Part shown: one piece after another, positions 18,025 to 29,546 of the stretch
Layout of the letters: each line of letters starts with the position of its first letter
How positions within the stretch are numbered: position 1 is the stretch's first letter
DNA from: Ignavibacteria bacterium
GTDB lineage: Bacteria > Bacteroidota > Ignavibacteria > Kapaibacteriales > Kapaibacteriaceae
Direction: 5' to 3'
Assembly (NCBI GenBank): GCA_013204605.1
Contig: JABMNI010000071.1
Span: 1-64,000, forward strand
Length of the DNA stretch: 64,000 nucleotides
The notes under the pieces: generated by a model
The model's input: the letters and a program-made list of their open reading frames with translations, nothing else
Told to the model about the DNA's origin: nothing
Database searches by the model: none
Position numbers and translations under genes: made by a program

Positions 18025-19482
18025 TTATGGGAAAATCCCCAATGACAAATACGACTGAGCAATTTTATCAACGGAGTTGATAAATGCGGCAGTTCTCATG
18101 TCCTGAATTTTCTTGTTACTTGCATACGTTTGCATTATTGAATGATAGGCCGAGATCATGGTGTCTTCTAATCCAGAATTCACGATGTCTTCTTCGTCTG
18201 CACCGCGCCCAATAAACACTCGCTCAGAAGTAGTCAGTGATTTACCGGTAAGCCCTTCAACCATATTAATCAGTCGAGTATTAGTTCCTTCTTCAAATCG
18301 CTTGTCCATTCTACCAAAGCGCACGTGCGAAATGTTCTTCAACCATTCGAAGTAAGAGACCACTACACCGCCGGCATTCACGAACATGTCTGGCATTATC
18401 AAAACACCTTTCTTCAATAAAATTTCTTCTGCTACCGATGTAATAGGACCATTCGCGCCTTCAGAAATAATCTTAGCCTTGATTCTCTTTGCATTACCTT
18501 GGAAGATCTGCGACTCCAAAGCAGCTGGAACTAAAATTTCGCACTCATATTCTAAAACACTATTTCCATCCTTAATGGTTTTAGCCCCGGGAAATTTAGT
18601 TATCGATCCTGTACGATTTCGATGTGAGTTTAACTCTTCGACGTCGATTCCCTTGGGATTGAATACAGCTCCATCCCACTCGATTATTCCAATGATTGTT
18701 GTTCCACCTTCTTGCAGGAATTTGGCAGCGTGATAACCAACGTTACCAAATCCCTGAACAATCACTCGCTTGTCATCAAAACCAGTATTCAGTTTCAATT
18801 TTTTCATTAAGCTCGTATCCATAACTGCTTCTCGAACGGCAAAGTAGAGTCCACGTCCCGTTGCAGCAGTGCGTCCGCGAACTCCCCCTTGACCTACAGG
18901 TTTTCCCGTAACGCAAGCAAGGGCATTGATGTCGTCCTTTTCAAACGCTTGATACGTGTCGGCAATCCATGCCATTTCTCGCGATCCAGTGCCATAGTCA
19001 GGCGCCGGCACGTCCACAGAAGGACCGATAAAACTTTTCTTGATCAATTCAACGGTATATCTACGAGTAATTCGTTCAAGTTCTTCAACACTGTAACTCT
19101 TAGGGTTAATGCGAATTCCACCCTTCCCTCCGCCAAATGGTACATCTACAACCGCACATTTATACGTCATCAGCGCAGCCAATGCTTCTACTTCACCTTG
19201 ATCCACAGATTCTGCGTAACGAATGCCACCCTTACAGGGCAATTTATGATGACTGTGTTCTGCCCGCCAAGCCTTCACTACCTTGATGTCCCCTTTTATC
19301 CGAACGGGGAACTGCATGTAGTACACCGAGTTGCATACTTTTATTTGATCGATCAACCCTTTTGGGTGATGCGATATTGCTGCTGCTTTGTCAAAATAGT
19401 AATTGACAGATTGAAGAAAAGGTTGCGAACCATGTGGTATCACGTCCACTTTTCCCTGACTCTTTGTTTTTGTTGAAGCCAT
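18025..19482 (-). CDS. Glu/Leu/Phe/Val dehydrogenase (glutamate dehydrogenase)
   Basis: [32 protein letters not shown]. Confidence 0.95.
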   Translation of the reverse strand: MASTKTKSQGKVDVIPHGSQPFLQSVNYYFDKAAAISHHPKGLIDQIKVCNSVYYMQFPVRIKGDIKVVKAWRAEHSHHKLPCKGGIRYAESVDQGEVEALAALMTYKCAVVDVPFGGGKGGIRINPKSYSVEELERITRRYTVELIKKSFIGPSVDVPAPDYGTGSREMAWIADTYQAFEKDDINALACVTGKPVGQGGVRGRTAATGRGLYFAVREAVMDTSLMKKLKLNTGFDDKRVIVQGFGNVGYHAAKFLQEGGTTIIGIIEWDGAVFNPKGIDVEELNSHRNRTGSITKFPGAKTIKDGNSVLEYECEILVPAALESQIFQGNAKRIKAKIISEGANGPITSVAEEILLKKGVLIMPDMFVNAGGVVVSYFEWLKNISHVRFGRMDKRFEEGTNTRLINMVEGLTGKSLTTSERVFIGRGADEEDIVNSGLEDTMISAYHSIMQTYASNKKIQDMRTAAFINSVDKIAQSYLSLGIFP

Positions 19483-19535
19483 AAAACTTCCGCTGTGAAA
19501 AAAGGTGTTTGTTAATGTTTCTGATTTTAATGCGA

Positions 19536-20669
19536 TTAGAGGTTTCCGCGACTTGCTTGCTCGCGTTCAATCGACTCAAATAATGCTTTGAAATTACCCT
19601 TGCCAAATGACTTAGCGCCCTTACGTTGAATTATCTCATAAAACAGGGTAGGTCGATCTTCGACTGGTTTGGTGAAAATTTGTAGCAGATATCCTTCGTC
19701 GTCTCTGTCTACTAAGATATTGAGTTTACGTAAATCTTCAATTTCTTCGTCAATACCGCCTACGCGGTCCAACAAATCCTCGTAGTACGTTTCAGGTACA
19801 ACCAAAAATTCTACGCCTCTTTTGCGCAATTCTGAAACTGTTTGAATAATATCATGAGTAGCAACAGCAATATGTTGGACTCCGGCACCATGGTAAAAAT
19901 CTAAATACTCTTCAATTTGACTTTTCTTTTTCCCCGCAGCCGGTTCATTGATAGGAAATTTAACGTAGCCTGTCCCGTTCGATACCACCTTCGACATTAA
20001 TGCGGAATACTCCGTGGAAATGTCCTTGTCATCGAAAGTCAGCAACAGTTTGAATCCCATTACATTCTCATAAAATTCAACCCAGGTATCCATTTTCCCT
20101 AATTCAACATTGCCAACGCAGTGATCAACGTGTAACAGTCCAACTGGCTCAACACGTAATAGATCTTCGGCTGCTTCATATCCTGGCAAAAACACCCCGT
20201 TATAATCTTTCCGTTCTACAAAAGTGTGGATGGTATCGCCATAAGTTTTAATCGAAGAAACAACACATTCACCATTCTGGTCAGTAAGTGTGGTAGGGGG
20301 CTGAGTGCTTATAGCGCCCCGTTGCGTGGTCTCGGTCCAAGAATGAGTTGCATCGTCAACCCACAAGGCCAACACTTTCACGCCATCTCCATGCTTCCGA
20401 ACGTGCTCGCTAATCTCTGAATCCGGATGCAATGGAGTTGTTAGCACAATCCGAATTTTACCTTGTTGCAGAACATACGAAGCTCGATCTCTCACACCCG
20501 TTTCTGGGCCGGCATAAGCAATCAACTTGTATCCGAAGGCGGACCTATAATAGTATGAAGCTTGTTTTGCATTGCCCACGTAAAATTCTACGTAGTCTGT
20601 TCCTAACAATGGCAGAAAGTCTTTAGTTTCTACATTAATTTCTTCGAGGGGTTCAACAGTTGTACTCAT
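19536..20669 (-). CDS. hppD: 4-hydroxyphenylpyruvate dioxygenase
   Basis: [67 protein letters not shown]. Confidence 0.95.
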   Translation of the reverse strand: MSTTVEPLEEINVETKDFLPLLGTDYVEFYVGNAKQASYYYRSAFGYKLIAYAGPETGVRDRASYVLQQGKIRIVLTTPLHPDSEISEHVRKHGDGVKVLALWVDDATHSWTETTQRGAISTQPPTTLTDQNGECVVSSIKTYGDTIHTFVERKDYNGVFLPGYEAAEDLLRVEPVGLLHVDHCVGNVELGKMDTWVEFYENVMGFKLLLTFDDKDISTEYSALMSKVVSNGTGYVKFPINEPAAGKKKSQIEEYLDFYHGAGVQHIAVATHDIIQTVSELRKRGVEFLVVPETYYEDLLDRVGGIDEEIEDLRKLNILVDRDDEGYLLQIFTKPVEDRPTLFYEIIQRKGAKSFGKGNFKALFESIEREQASRGNL

Positions 20670-20687
20670 AATTTTCTTTTAGTATGA

Positions 20688-21821
20688 TCAGACACCAATA
20701 TTTTCGTTGGCTAAGTTTAAAAGGGTTTGGGTCAGGTTCTTTGTTTGTTCAATTGTACCCGTGCTAATCCTAATGCAATTTGGCAGACCAAACGCGCCAA
20801 GAGATCGGGTTATAAAACCATTCTGTAAAAGATTATAGTGCAACGCTTTCATCGATTCTGCGGACCCACAATCTATCATAATGAAATTTGCTATACTGTC
20901 CGAGGTGGTATAACGCGTAGTTACTTCCTTTAAAATTTTTAGGCACTCAGAATTTGTTTGCACCGATTGTGCTACAAATTCTTGGTCTCCTAGCGCAGCC
21001 ACAGCCGCAGCACACGCCGGACCATTAGGGCTGAATGGAAGTTTTGTCCGTAACAAGTGCTGAATAACCGATTCGTGCCCAATTGCATAACCAACGCGCA
21101 TGGAAGCTAATCCGTATGCCTTGGAAAAAGTTCGAAGTGTTACAACATTCTCAAATGGGCATAAAGCAGTTGAGGGGAAATCAGACAAACCACCTAGAGT
21201 GGCGTATTCATAATAGGCCTCATCCATAACCACCACAATATCCGATGGAATTGAATTCATCAATCTCTTGAATTCATCGGCGGTAATGTAGGTCCCCGTA
21301 GGGTTGTTTGGATTCGGAATGTAAATGACTTTCGTGTTTGATTTCACACTCTTTACAATAGCGTCGACATCAAATCGAAACTCAGTTGTCATTGGTGTTA
21401 AAATCGCTTCTGCACCAACAGCGGCCACGGCAATTGGAAAGCTCACAAATCCGCCTTCGGAACTGATTGCTGAATCTTCACAAGATAAAAAGGTTCTCAT
21501 TATCTGATGAATAATTGCATCGCTACCAGAATTCACCGTAATGTTTCCAATCTCACAATTGTAATGTTTTGCCAGTGCCTTTCGTAATTCTAAGCCGCCA
21601 TCGTTATACACGTTGGCTTCGGAAATAGCGAGTTGTGCGGCTTCCAACGCAAACTGAGAAAACCCCAAAGGATTCTCGTTGGAAGAAAGTTTCTCCACGT
21701 GATTGAGCCCGTATTCTGTTTGGACATCTGTAATAGAAGCACCAGGTTGGTATATGGGAAGGATACGTATGTGCGAAAGCGGGATTACCATGAAGGGCAA
21801 AATTACGAATTGCTGAGGCAT
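20688..21821 (-). CDS. hisC: Histidinol-phosphate aminotransferase-like PLP enzyme
   Basis: LSSNENPLGFS, NPNNPTG, TFSKAYGLASMRVGYAIG. Confidence 0.88.
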   Translation of the reverse strand: MPQQFVILPFMVIPLSHIRILPIYQPGASITDVQTEYGLNHVEKLSSNENPLGFSQFALEAAQLAISEANVYNDGGLELRKALAKHYNCEIGNITVNSGSDAIIHQIMRTFLSCEDSAISSEGGFVSFPIAVAAVGAEAILTPMTTEFRFDVDAIVKSVKSNTKVIYIPNPNNPTGTYITADEFKRLMNSIPSDIVVVMDEAYYEYATLGGLSDFPSTALCPFENVVTLRTFSKAYGLASMRVGYAIGHESVIQHLLRTKLPFSPNGPACAAAVAALGDQEFVAQSVQTNSECLKILKEVTTRYTTSDSIANFIMIDCGSAESMKALHYNLLQNGFITRSLGAFGLPNCIRISTGTIEQTKNLTQTLLNLANENIGV

Positions 21822-21865
21822 CTCTATTTTTGTTCAGGTGCTCTTAAACAACATGAAATAAAACA

Positions 21866-22873
21866 ATGCCCACTCTGCCTAAAGTAGTAATAGTTTTCAC
21901 AGGCGGAACGATCGCTTCAAAACTCGATAAAGAGTGGGGCGGAATCGTTCCCAGCCTTTCTGGTGGTGAGATTCTAGCTAGGATTCCTGGTATTTCCCAA
22001 ATGGCAGAAATCGTAGTTCATGAGTACGGAACTTTCCCCGGACCGCATATAACTCCAGATAGGATGGTAGAGATATCGAGTATTGTTCAGAGTTATTTGG
22101 ACGACGAATCTGTGAGTGGGGTAGTGGTAACGCATGGCACTGATACATTGGAAGAAACGGCATTTTTTCTTGATTGCTCGGTAATGTCTGACAAGCCTGT
22201 GATAATCATCGGCGCTATGAGGAATTCAAGTGAATTGGACTGGGACGGGCCACGGAATATGCGCGATGCGGTTACCGTAGCCTCGCACCCAAGTTCAGCC
22301 CGACTCGGAGTTTTAGTTTGCCTAGGCGGCGAGATAACAGCGGCATCTGAAGCTTCAAAGACTGATACCGAAGATATTTCCACCTTTACCAGCTTAAATT
22401 TTGGACCGATTGGCCGCATTACCAACGGTCACCTCATATTTCATAGAAAACCCCTTCATCGCGAAACTTTTCGCGTGGGTCAAATTCCCGGCTTCGTCCC
22501 ACTACTGAAGTGTTTTGCTGGTATGGATGATACTATTATTAACCATTGCATCGAAAGGGACTGTCCCGGTATGGTGATAGAAGCGTTTGGAGCCGGTAAT
22601 GTCACACCATCAGTGTTTTACGCACTAAAACGGGCAGTAGAACTCGGCATAGCGGTTGTTTTGGTATCGCGATGCCCAATTGGACGAATCGAGCACCTTT
22701 ACGCATACGAGGGCGCTGGTAAGCATTTACACGAAGCTGGTGTAATCTTTGCCGATTACATGAATGGCCAAAAAGCTCGTATAAAATTGTTGTGCGCCCT
22801 AGGAGCAGGGTGTAGTGTAGAACAAATCCGCACAAGCTTCGAGTGGATTGATGCCTCTGAAAGGGGCTTGTAG
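21866..22873 (+). CDS. Asparaginase
   Basis: FTGGTIAS, VVTHGTDTLEETA, GAMRNSSELDWDGPRN. Confidence 0.94.
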   Translation: MPTLPKVVIVFTGGTIASKLDKEWGGIVPSLSGGEILARIPGISQMAEIVVHEYGTFPGPHITPDRMVEISSIVQSYLDDESVSGVVVTHGTDTLEETAFFLDCSVMSDKPVIIIGAMRNSSELDWDGPRNMRDAVTVASHPSSARLGVLVCLGGEITAASEASKTDTEDISTFTSLNFGPIGRITNGHLIFHRKPLHRETFRVGQIPGFVPLLKCFAGMDDTIINHCIERDCPGMVIEAFGAGNVTPSVFYALKRAVELGIAVVLVSRCPIGRIEHLYAYEGAGKHLHEAGVIFADYMNGQKARIKLLCALGAGCSVEQIRTSFEWIDASERGL

Positions 22874-24018
22874 TGCGCGCTACGAGAGCAATAATCAATC
22901 TGGACTTATTGAAGGCAAATTATCAAGTAATTCGGCGCCAAATAGGTACTGCGCAAATGCTAGCTATGGTGAAGGCAAATGCCTATGGACATGGTATGAT
23001 TACCATCAGCCGCGCCATGCAAATGCTTGGTGTTGATATGCTGGGCGTAGCATACGTTGATGAGGCAATTGTACTCCGAAATTCCGGTATTGTTGTGCCA
23101 ATTGTAGTACTTACTCCAAATGAACCTCACGAGGCAGATTCAATTGTAGAACATAGTTGCACAGCCGTCGCGTGTACTATTAATCAAGCACGCTACCTTC
23201 AAGAAGCTGCAAGCAAAGCACATGCGTTTGTAGATGTACATATGTATGTCGACACTGGAATGCATCGCGAAGGATTCTTGGCAGACGAGGTAATTAGCGC
23301 AGCCACTGAGATTTCGAAAATGAGCAACTTGAGATTTACGGGCGCCTGTACTCACTTTGCCACGTCAGACGAACCAGATAGCCCCTTTTTCAGGAAACAA
23401 CTAGCATTGTTTGAAAATGCCGTTCGTCAGATCTCAGCATTGGGAATAACATTGAAGCACATTCATGCTGCAAATACTGATGCAGTTTTTCAGGAAGTGC
23501 AATCGCACTTCACATTGATTCGACCCGGTTTATCGCTTTATGGATATTCAGCGGCTCAAAGTTCAGAAGCTTTGGAGCTTCGGCCCGTGATGTCGATGAT
23601 TACCAAGGTAATTGCCCTTCGAGCAATTGGTATTGGAGAATCTGTAAGTTATGGTAGGAAGTTTGTCGCGAAGCGAGAGTCGCAGATTGCTACTATTCCG
23701 GTGGGCTATGGAGATGGTTACACGAGGCGCCAGTATGGTAAAAAGCAGTGTATTATTGGAGGAAGATTAGTGCCAATTGTGGGTGCGATTTGTATGGATG
23801 AGTGCATGGTTGACGTGACCGGAATGGGCGTAGCAATAGGCGATCCCGTGGTTTTATTGGGTACGCAAGCTGGAAGCACGGTTAGTGCAAATGATCTTGC
23901 AGATTGGTCCGACACGATACCGTATGAGATAATTACTGCTGTCTCTGGGCGGATACCTCGTATTTTTGAAGGTCAAGTGTGGAACGACTTGCAATCTTAC
24001 ATGGACGTTAATGTATAA
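22873..24018 (+). CDS. alr: Alanine racemase
   Basis: MVKANAYGHGM, RPGLSLYGYSA, VGYGDGYTRR, CMDECMVDVTG; GTG start. Confidence 0.96.
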   Translation: MRATRAIINLDLLKANYQVIRRQIGTAQMLAMVKANAYGHGMITISRAMQMLGVDMLGVAYVDEAIVLRNSGIVVPIVVLTPNEPHEADSIVEHSCTAVACTINQARYLQEAASKAHAFVDVHMYVDTGMHREGFLADEVISAATEISKMSNLRFTGACTHFATSDEPDSPFFRKQLALFENAVRQISALGITLKHIHAANTDAVFQEVQSHFTLIRPGLSLYGYSAAQSSEALELRPVMSMITKVIALRAIGIGESVSYGRKFVAKRESQIATIPVGYGDGYTRRQYGKKQCIIGGRLVPIVGAICMDECMVDVTGMGVAIGDPVVLLGTQAGSTVSANDLADWSDTIPYEIITAVSGRIPRIFEGQVWNDLQSYMDVNV

Positions 24019-24811
24019 TATTCGGTTGTCAAATTTTGAAGGTCCCTTAGACCTATTGTTATTCTTCATAAAGCGAGATGAGTTGGATATTTATGATATT
24101 CCAATTGCCTCGATTACGAAAGAATTTCTCGAATACGTGCAGGTAATGGAGTTGCTCGATTTGGAATTGGCCGGCGAATTTGTAGTAATGGCCTCGGTAT
24201 TAGTGCAGATTAAAGCACAGATGCTTTTGCCTCGGGATGAAAATGTTGGTCCTGGTGGGGAGGTGATTGATGAAGATGATCCACGAGCAGAATTGGTACG
24301 AAGGCTAATTGAATACAAGCGATACAAAGAGGCTGCCGATACAATGTCAGTGCAAGCAGAGGAGCAACGGTACATTCTTTATCGACAAGTTTTTGAAGCC
24401 GAAGAAATCCACGCCGCACAAACTGGCGCGTATAAAAATGCGACACTATTTGATTTACTGAAGGCTTTAAAACGTGCTGTTGAAAAGGTTCCGATTGTAT
24501 CGGATCCGCATATTGTTGCAGTGTTTCCCATTTCGGTGGAAGAAAAGGCAGCCGAGCTGATGCACATTCTGCGTGTTCGAAAGACAATACGTTTTTTCGA
24601 ACTGGTAACGGGACAAGTGCGAATTCATATTGTAGTAACGTTTTTGGCCTTGCTGGAGCTTGCAAAGAACCATCTTATTCGAGTGCAGCAAGATGAATTG
24701 TTTGACGACATTATTATTGTTGAATGGAATGAAGTTGATGTACCGGAAGAAATTCTAAACGAACAAAACGACCTTGATGAGGTACGAGAGCAAATAAATG
24801 ACAACGATTGA
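24011..24811 (+). CDS. scpA: Segregation and condensation protein A
   Basis: NFEGPLDLLLFFIKRDELDIYDIPIASIT; ATG at 24011 overlaps the end of alr. Confidence 0.95.
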   Translation: MYNIRLSNFEGPLDLLLFFIKRDELDIYDIPIASITKEFLEYVQVMELLDLELAGEFVVMASVLVQIKAQMLLPRDENVGPGGEVIDEDDPRAELVRRLIEYKRYKEAADTMSVQAEEQRYILYRQVFEAEEIHAAQTGAYKNATLFDLLKALKRAVEKVPIVSDPHIVAVFPISVEEKAAELMHILRVRKTIRFFELVTGQVRIHIVVTFLALLELAKNHLIRVQQDELFDDIIIVEWNEVDVPEEILNEQNDLDEVREQINDND

Positions 24812-25748
24812 ATATAGCAGAACTGACGATGGGGTAGTAATACCTTATTTTTTCTCGCTCGAGAGATACGACCAATTGCGGGCACTTGAATCATTACTGT
24901 TTGCAAGCGATGAGCCCCTTACAGTTAAAATGCTGGACAGACTGCTAGTCCAGGAAGATCCATCGCAATCGTTTGAGGGTCAGCAAACACTTCCACTGGA
25001 CGAAAACGTTGCCACTCCGTTGGTGGAAGTTGCCAGATTCGAAATTCCGAATGGATTTTTCGACACCATGATTGATGAAGTGAATTTGGATCTTGAAAAG
25101 AGTGACCGCCCATACAGAGTTGTCAAGGTTGCCGGCGGATTTCAATTTGCCACAACTCCCCAACATGGCCAATTAGTTCAACGTTTGTTGAAAGCAAAGA
25201 ACCGCCGCAGGCTTACACAGGCTGCACTGGAAACCTTGGCAATTGTTGCATATCGTCAGCCAATCACCAAACCGGAAGTTGATGCGATTAGAGGTGTGAA
25301 CGCGAGTGAGGTAGTTAACTCACTTGTGGAAAAAGAATTGCTTATGATGGTAGGTCGGTCCGAGACTCCAGGTAAGCCCCTTCTATATGGAACTACTGCG
25401 GAGTTCCTGCGTGTTTTTGGACTTAACACACTTTCAGATTTGCCAAAGCTTCGCGAAATTGATGATTTAATTTCTACAACAACTACGATGATAGAAATGG
25501 ATGATTCGATCTCAATTACTACAGATCGAAAGGAACTACGAAGACAGTTAGCAATTCTATTGGATGACGGCACGCAAGTGGTCGAATCCGTGTACGAGTC
25601 AGAAGTTCAAACAGACGAGGTTGGGCAAGAACCGGAGATTATTGAAGTGCAGGATGCATCCGACGATCAGATTCAAGCGCCGAGTGAACCGATGACAGAA
25701 GCAAACGAATACGGAGAACCACCGGAATCGAATTCTGAACTAGATTGA
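24798..25748 (+). CDS. scpB: Segregation and condensation protein B
   Basis: ALESLLFASDEPLT, LETLAIVAYRQPITKPEVDAIRGVN. Confidence 0.95.
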   Translation: MTTIEYSRTDDGVVIPYFFSLERYDQLRALESLLFASDEPLTVKMLDRLLVQEDPSQSFEGQQTLPLDENVATPLVEVARFEIPNGFFDTMIDEVNLDLEKSDRPYRVVKVAGGFQFATTPQHGQLVQRLLKAKNRRRLTQAALETLAIVAYRQPITKPEVDAIRGVNASEVVNSLVEKELLMMVGRSETPGKPLLYGTTAEFLRVFGLNTLSDLPKLREIDDLISTTTTMIEMDDSISITTDRKELRRQLAILLDDGTQVVESVYESEVQTDEVGQEPEIIEVQDASDDQIQAPSEPMTEANEYGEPPESNSELD

Positions 25749-26624
25749 TTTTTTGACGTGACGTTCAGCGTGATACGAACTGCGCACTAAGGGTCCAGAC
25801 TCTACTATGTCGAATCCCATTTCTAGTCCAACAGTTTCATAATGTTTGAATTCATCCGGATGCACAAACCTGTCTACAGGTAAATGGTTCTTAGTCGGCT
25901 GTAAATATTGTCCAAGTGTAAGCACGTCTACTCCTATGTCAACCAAATCTCGCATCACACTTTCCACCTCTGTCGACGCCTCACCTAGACCAAGCATTAC
26001 TCCGGTTTTTGTGCGCATCCCTTGCCGCTTCGACTCCCGTAGCACTTCCAAACTCCACACGTAACGACCCTGTGGTCGCACCCTTTTGTACAAACGCGGT
26101 ACGGTCTCGGTATTATGATTCAGGATGTCGGGTTTTGCATCAATAATGCGCTGCAAATTTTGTGCGTTCCCCTTAAAGTCGGGTACTAACACTTCAATGG
26201 TAGTGTTTGGAGCGCTTTCACGCACAGCATGAATTGTCTCCGCCCAAATAGTAGAGCCCCCATCACTCAACTCATCCCTATTTACAGATGTAATTACCGC
26301 GTGAACCAATTTCATCGAAGCTATAGCTTCAGCAACTCTTCTTGGTTCGTCCAAATCTATTGGAAGGGGGCGACCTGTTTTAACCGCGCAGAATCCACAT
26401 GAACGCGTACAAGTATCACCATGAATCATAAACGTAGCAGTTCCCGCATTCCAACATTCGGAGATGTTAGGACAACGAGCTTCTTCGCAAACAGAGTGTA
26501 AAGCTTTTGACCTCATCATCGTCTTGATACGCGCAAAATCTTCACCTCCTGGTGCACGGACTTTTAACCACTCTGGGCGTCGGGGTGAACCGTGTTCAAT
26601 TACGTCTAAAACAGGAAGGTCCAT
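25740..26624 (-). CDS. lipA: Lipoyl synthase
   Basis: CEEARCPNISECWNAGTATFMIHGDTCTRSCGFCAVKTGRP radical SAM/LipA signature. Confidence 0.98.
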   Translation of the reverse strand: MDLPVLDVIEHGSPRRPEWLKVRAPGGEDFARIKTMMRSKALHSVCEEARCPNISECWNAGTATFMIHGDTCTRSCGFCAVKTGRPLPIDLDEPRRVAEAIASMKLVHAVITSVNRDELSDGGSTIWAETIHAVRESAPNTTIEVLVPDFKGNAQNLQRIIDAKPDILNHNTETVPRLYKRVRPQGRYVWSLEVLRESKRQGMRTKTGVMLGLGEASTEVESVMRDLVDIGVDVLTLGQYLQPTKNHLPVDRFVHPDEFKHYETVGLEMGFDIVESGPLVRSSYHAERHVKKSI

Positions 26625-27118
26625 TATTTCAATCCCGGATACAATTTTTTAACCATTATTCTAACTGATTCGAGGTAGGTTGTAGGAGTTTTGTACAAAT
26701 CTTTTGCCAGGTTCTCTGGATCTGACATCTTATACTCCACGCTATATACATATGCGTTGAGAAGGACACGCTCACCGCGCAAGAAAAAATTTCCTTGAAC
26801 AACTTTATCTGCGTGAAGATTTTCAACGGCGGTCCAAACATCCGATTGATATTGTGCGTTTGTTGGATCTAAATTCAATTCGCTGATTGCCAAATCCACT
26901 GAATCAGGATCTACAATCACAAATTCTTTTTGATCTGGGTTTACTGAGAGTAATCCTTTGCGCAATGAATCAGCTAATTCAAAACACCAAATATTATACT
27001 TAATGGCTCCATCCATGTTCCTAAATGGCAACACCACTACACGCTGCTGAGCAAAAGAGACGTCTGCGAAGAAGCCGTATAACAGACCAATAATTGCAAA
27101 TGTTATTCTTGTTTTCAT
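26624..27118 (-). CDS. Secreted hypothetical protein (weakly TolB/CsgG N-domain-like)
   Basis: Signal peptide and pattern VVVLPFRNMDG...VIVDPDSVDLAISEL...ADKVVQGNFF. Confidence 0.6.
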   Translation of the reverse strand: MKTRITFAIIGLLYGFFADVSFAQQRVVVLPFRNMDGAIKYNIWCFELADSLRKGLLSVNPDQKEFVIVDPDSVDLAISELNLDPTNAQYQSDVWTAVENLHADKVVQGNFFLRGERVLLNAYVYSVEYKMSDPENLAKDLYKTPTTYLESVRIMVKKLYPGLK

Positions 27119-27120
27119 AA

Positions 27121-27448
27121 TTATCTATGTAGTCGTTTTTTCAACTCATACATTGCTTCAAGTATTCCCTGTATACGTTTCGAAGCTGTTTCCCAATCAC
27201 TGTTGGCTGCATCAGACATTAGTGCAGCTCCTGCTTTAGAAAGATCTTTAAAGCCAAATTGCATAAAGGAACCCTTAACAGTATGGCCAAATCGATACAA
27301 CTCTTCTGTATCCATCGATTTTGTTATGGAGGTCCATGTTACGGTTAAATCACTAACCCAAGAATCCACAAACTCCGGAAGTAATTCTACCATTACCTGT
27401 TCTGTTGGTAAGGATATTGGCAGCTCATATGTAAACAAATGTTGATCT

Positions 27449-27453
<5 letters not shown>
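27121..27453 (-). CDS. Hpt (histidine phosphotransfer) domain protein
   Basis: RFGHTVKGSFMQFGFKDLSKAGAAL matches the HxxKGxxxxxG Hpt motif. Confidence 0.75.
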
Positions 27454-27868
<415 letters not shown>

Positions 27869-27904
27869 GAGATCAACATTTCGACGAAATATTTTTACTA
27901 TCTG

Positions 27905-28642
27905 CTATGCGTCTAACAATTCATCGACGCTATTTTGAATTTCTTCTGTGTACAATATCCGTCCACAATTTTCACAGGCATACAGTTTTTCCCGATTGTA
28001 TTTCATTTCCATTATTTTTTGTGATGGCACGGCTGAGAAGCAACCACTGCATGAATTTCGACGAATGCCAACGGCAGCTTCCTTATGAAACGTCCGAATA
28101 CGCTCGTATTCAGCTTCCAACGTGTCATCTAGTTCAGCGATTATTTTGAGTCTCAGCTTGATGTACTTTTTCAGTTCATCGTTTTGGTCGCCACTCAATT
28201 CTTCGAGTTCCTTTTCCTTATCATCTAATTTCTCACGAGCCTCACTCAAGACACTAGTTTCAATCTCTAAGGTTGCGCGCAGATTTTCTTCCTTCACATG
28301 CGACGTACGCAAATTGTCTTCCAATTCGGCCACTTCAGTTTTGATGTGTTGGATTTCCTTAGTAATCGCATCGAATTCTCGATTGTTTTTTACCTTGAAT
28401 TGTTGTTTAGCAAGTTTCTGTTCTTTATCGTGCAATTCCTGTGTAGTTACGTGTGCGGTGCCGCGTAAGTGGTCAATTTCATCAAGCTTTTGTTGAGTGG
28501 CTTCAACCAGCAAGGAGCATTCCTTTACTCTCTCTTCGAGCCCCTTCACAGTTATGGGAAGGTCGCCCAATTCGTCCCGCAGCTCATCAAGATGAGTGTC
28601 AACGGTAGCAAGTTTTGCAATGAGAGTAATGTGTTCAGTCAT
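27905..28642 (-). CDS. C4-type zinc ribbon coiled-coil protein (CT398-like)
   Basis: Long coiled coil then CSGCFSAVPSQKIMEMK...CENCGRILY. Confidence 0.85.
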   Translation of the reverse strand: MTEHITLIAKLATVDTHLDELRDELGDLPITVKGLEERVKECSLLVEATQQKLDEIDHLRGTAHVTTQELHDKEQKLAKQQFKVKNNREFDAITKEIQHIKTEVAELEDNLRTSHVKEENLRATLEIETSVLSEAREKLDDKEKELEELSGDQNDELKKYIKLRLKIIAELDDTLEAEYERIRTFHKEAAVGIRRNSCSGCFSAVPSQKIMEMKYNREKLYACENCGRILYTEEIQNSVDELLDA

Positions 28643-28670
28643 TATTTATCCTAGAGTTTTTACAATTCTA

Positions 28671-29465
28671 CTATGTTGACGCGGTGCAATACTGCACAGG
28701 GTTCGTATTGATTTCCGAAAGAATGAGTTGGCAATCAGCCGACAGCAAAGGGCGCAATTCTTGAATAATTCCGGCCGGAACAAATTGCTCCATCTCGTAG
28801 TGTCCTGGATCAACCAATCCAATCAAATTGCTCGCAGCATGAAACGCATGGTACTTTACGTCGGCAGTTACAAATACATCAACTTTAGACGCTACAGCTT
28901 TGTCAAACCATGCAATTCCACTACCGGCTACAATTGCTACAGTTGTGACTGAATTCGTAACACACGGAACATGTCGCACCACGCTGCCACATACTTCGGC
29001 CACTTTGTGTACAAAAGTACGGTAATCGGTGGTGTGTGGGTATCGGGCAATTACTCCGAGACCCGAGCCGTTATTGGTCGAGATTGGATCTAGCACTTCC
29101 ACTGTTTCTAATCCCAGCTTGGAAGCAAGAAGAAAATTAGTGCCTTGGGGAAAAACATCAAATGCGGTATGCACACAAACCACAGCAATTCCATTCGTTA
29201 CCAGCCGAAGCACAAGCTTTGAAACTCGGTCGCTACCGCTGAGCGTTTTCAACGGAGTGTAAATCAACGGGTGGAAAGTTAAAACTGTATCGGCAGACAC
29301 ATGAATTGCTTCGTCAATTACAGAATCGGTTATCTCCAAGCAAATCAACACTCGCTCAGTGGTACCTGAATTCGAAGCTATATGCAATCCCACGTTGTCG
29401 CCACTGACGGCTGCGGAGAACGGAAAGATAGAATTAACTGATTGGACGAAATCCGACAATAGCAT
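28671..29465 (-). CDS. Nif3-like dinuclear metal center protein
   Basis: DNVGLHIAS, TFHPLIYTPLKTLSG, VTADVKYHAFHAA...DPGHYEMEQF. Confidence 0.9.
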   Translation of the reverse strand: MLLSDFVQSVNSIFPFSAAVSGDNVGLHIASNSGTTERVLICLEITDSVIDEAIHVSADTVLTFHPLIYTPLKTLSGSDRVSKLVLRLVTNGIAVVCVHTAFDVFPQGTNFLLASKLGLETVEVLDPISTNNGSGLGVIARYPHTTDYRTFVHKVAEVCGSVVRHVPCVTNSVTTVAIVAGSGIAWFDKAVASKVDVFVTADVKYHAFHAASNLIGLVDPGHYEMEQFVPAGIIQELRPLLSADCQLILSEINTNPVQYCTAST

Positions 29466-29546
29466 AAGGCTACGAAGCTACGGAACACCAGCGGATTGCC
29501 AATGTAGAAGTGGTAAAGCCTGTAACTTTGCTATACATCCTGTATC

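Noticed and set aside
18158-19476. Plus-strand ORFs antisense to glutamate dehydrogenase
   Set aside because: Shadow ORFs with no recognisable domain.
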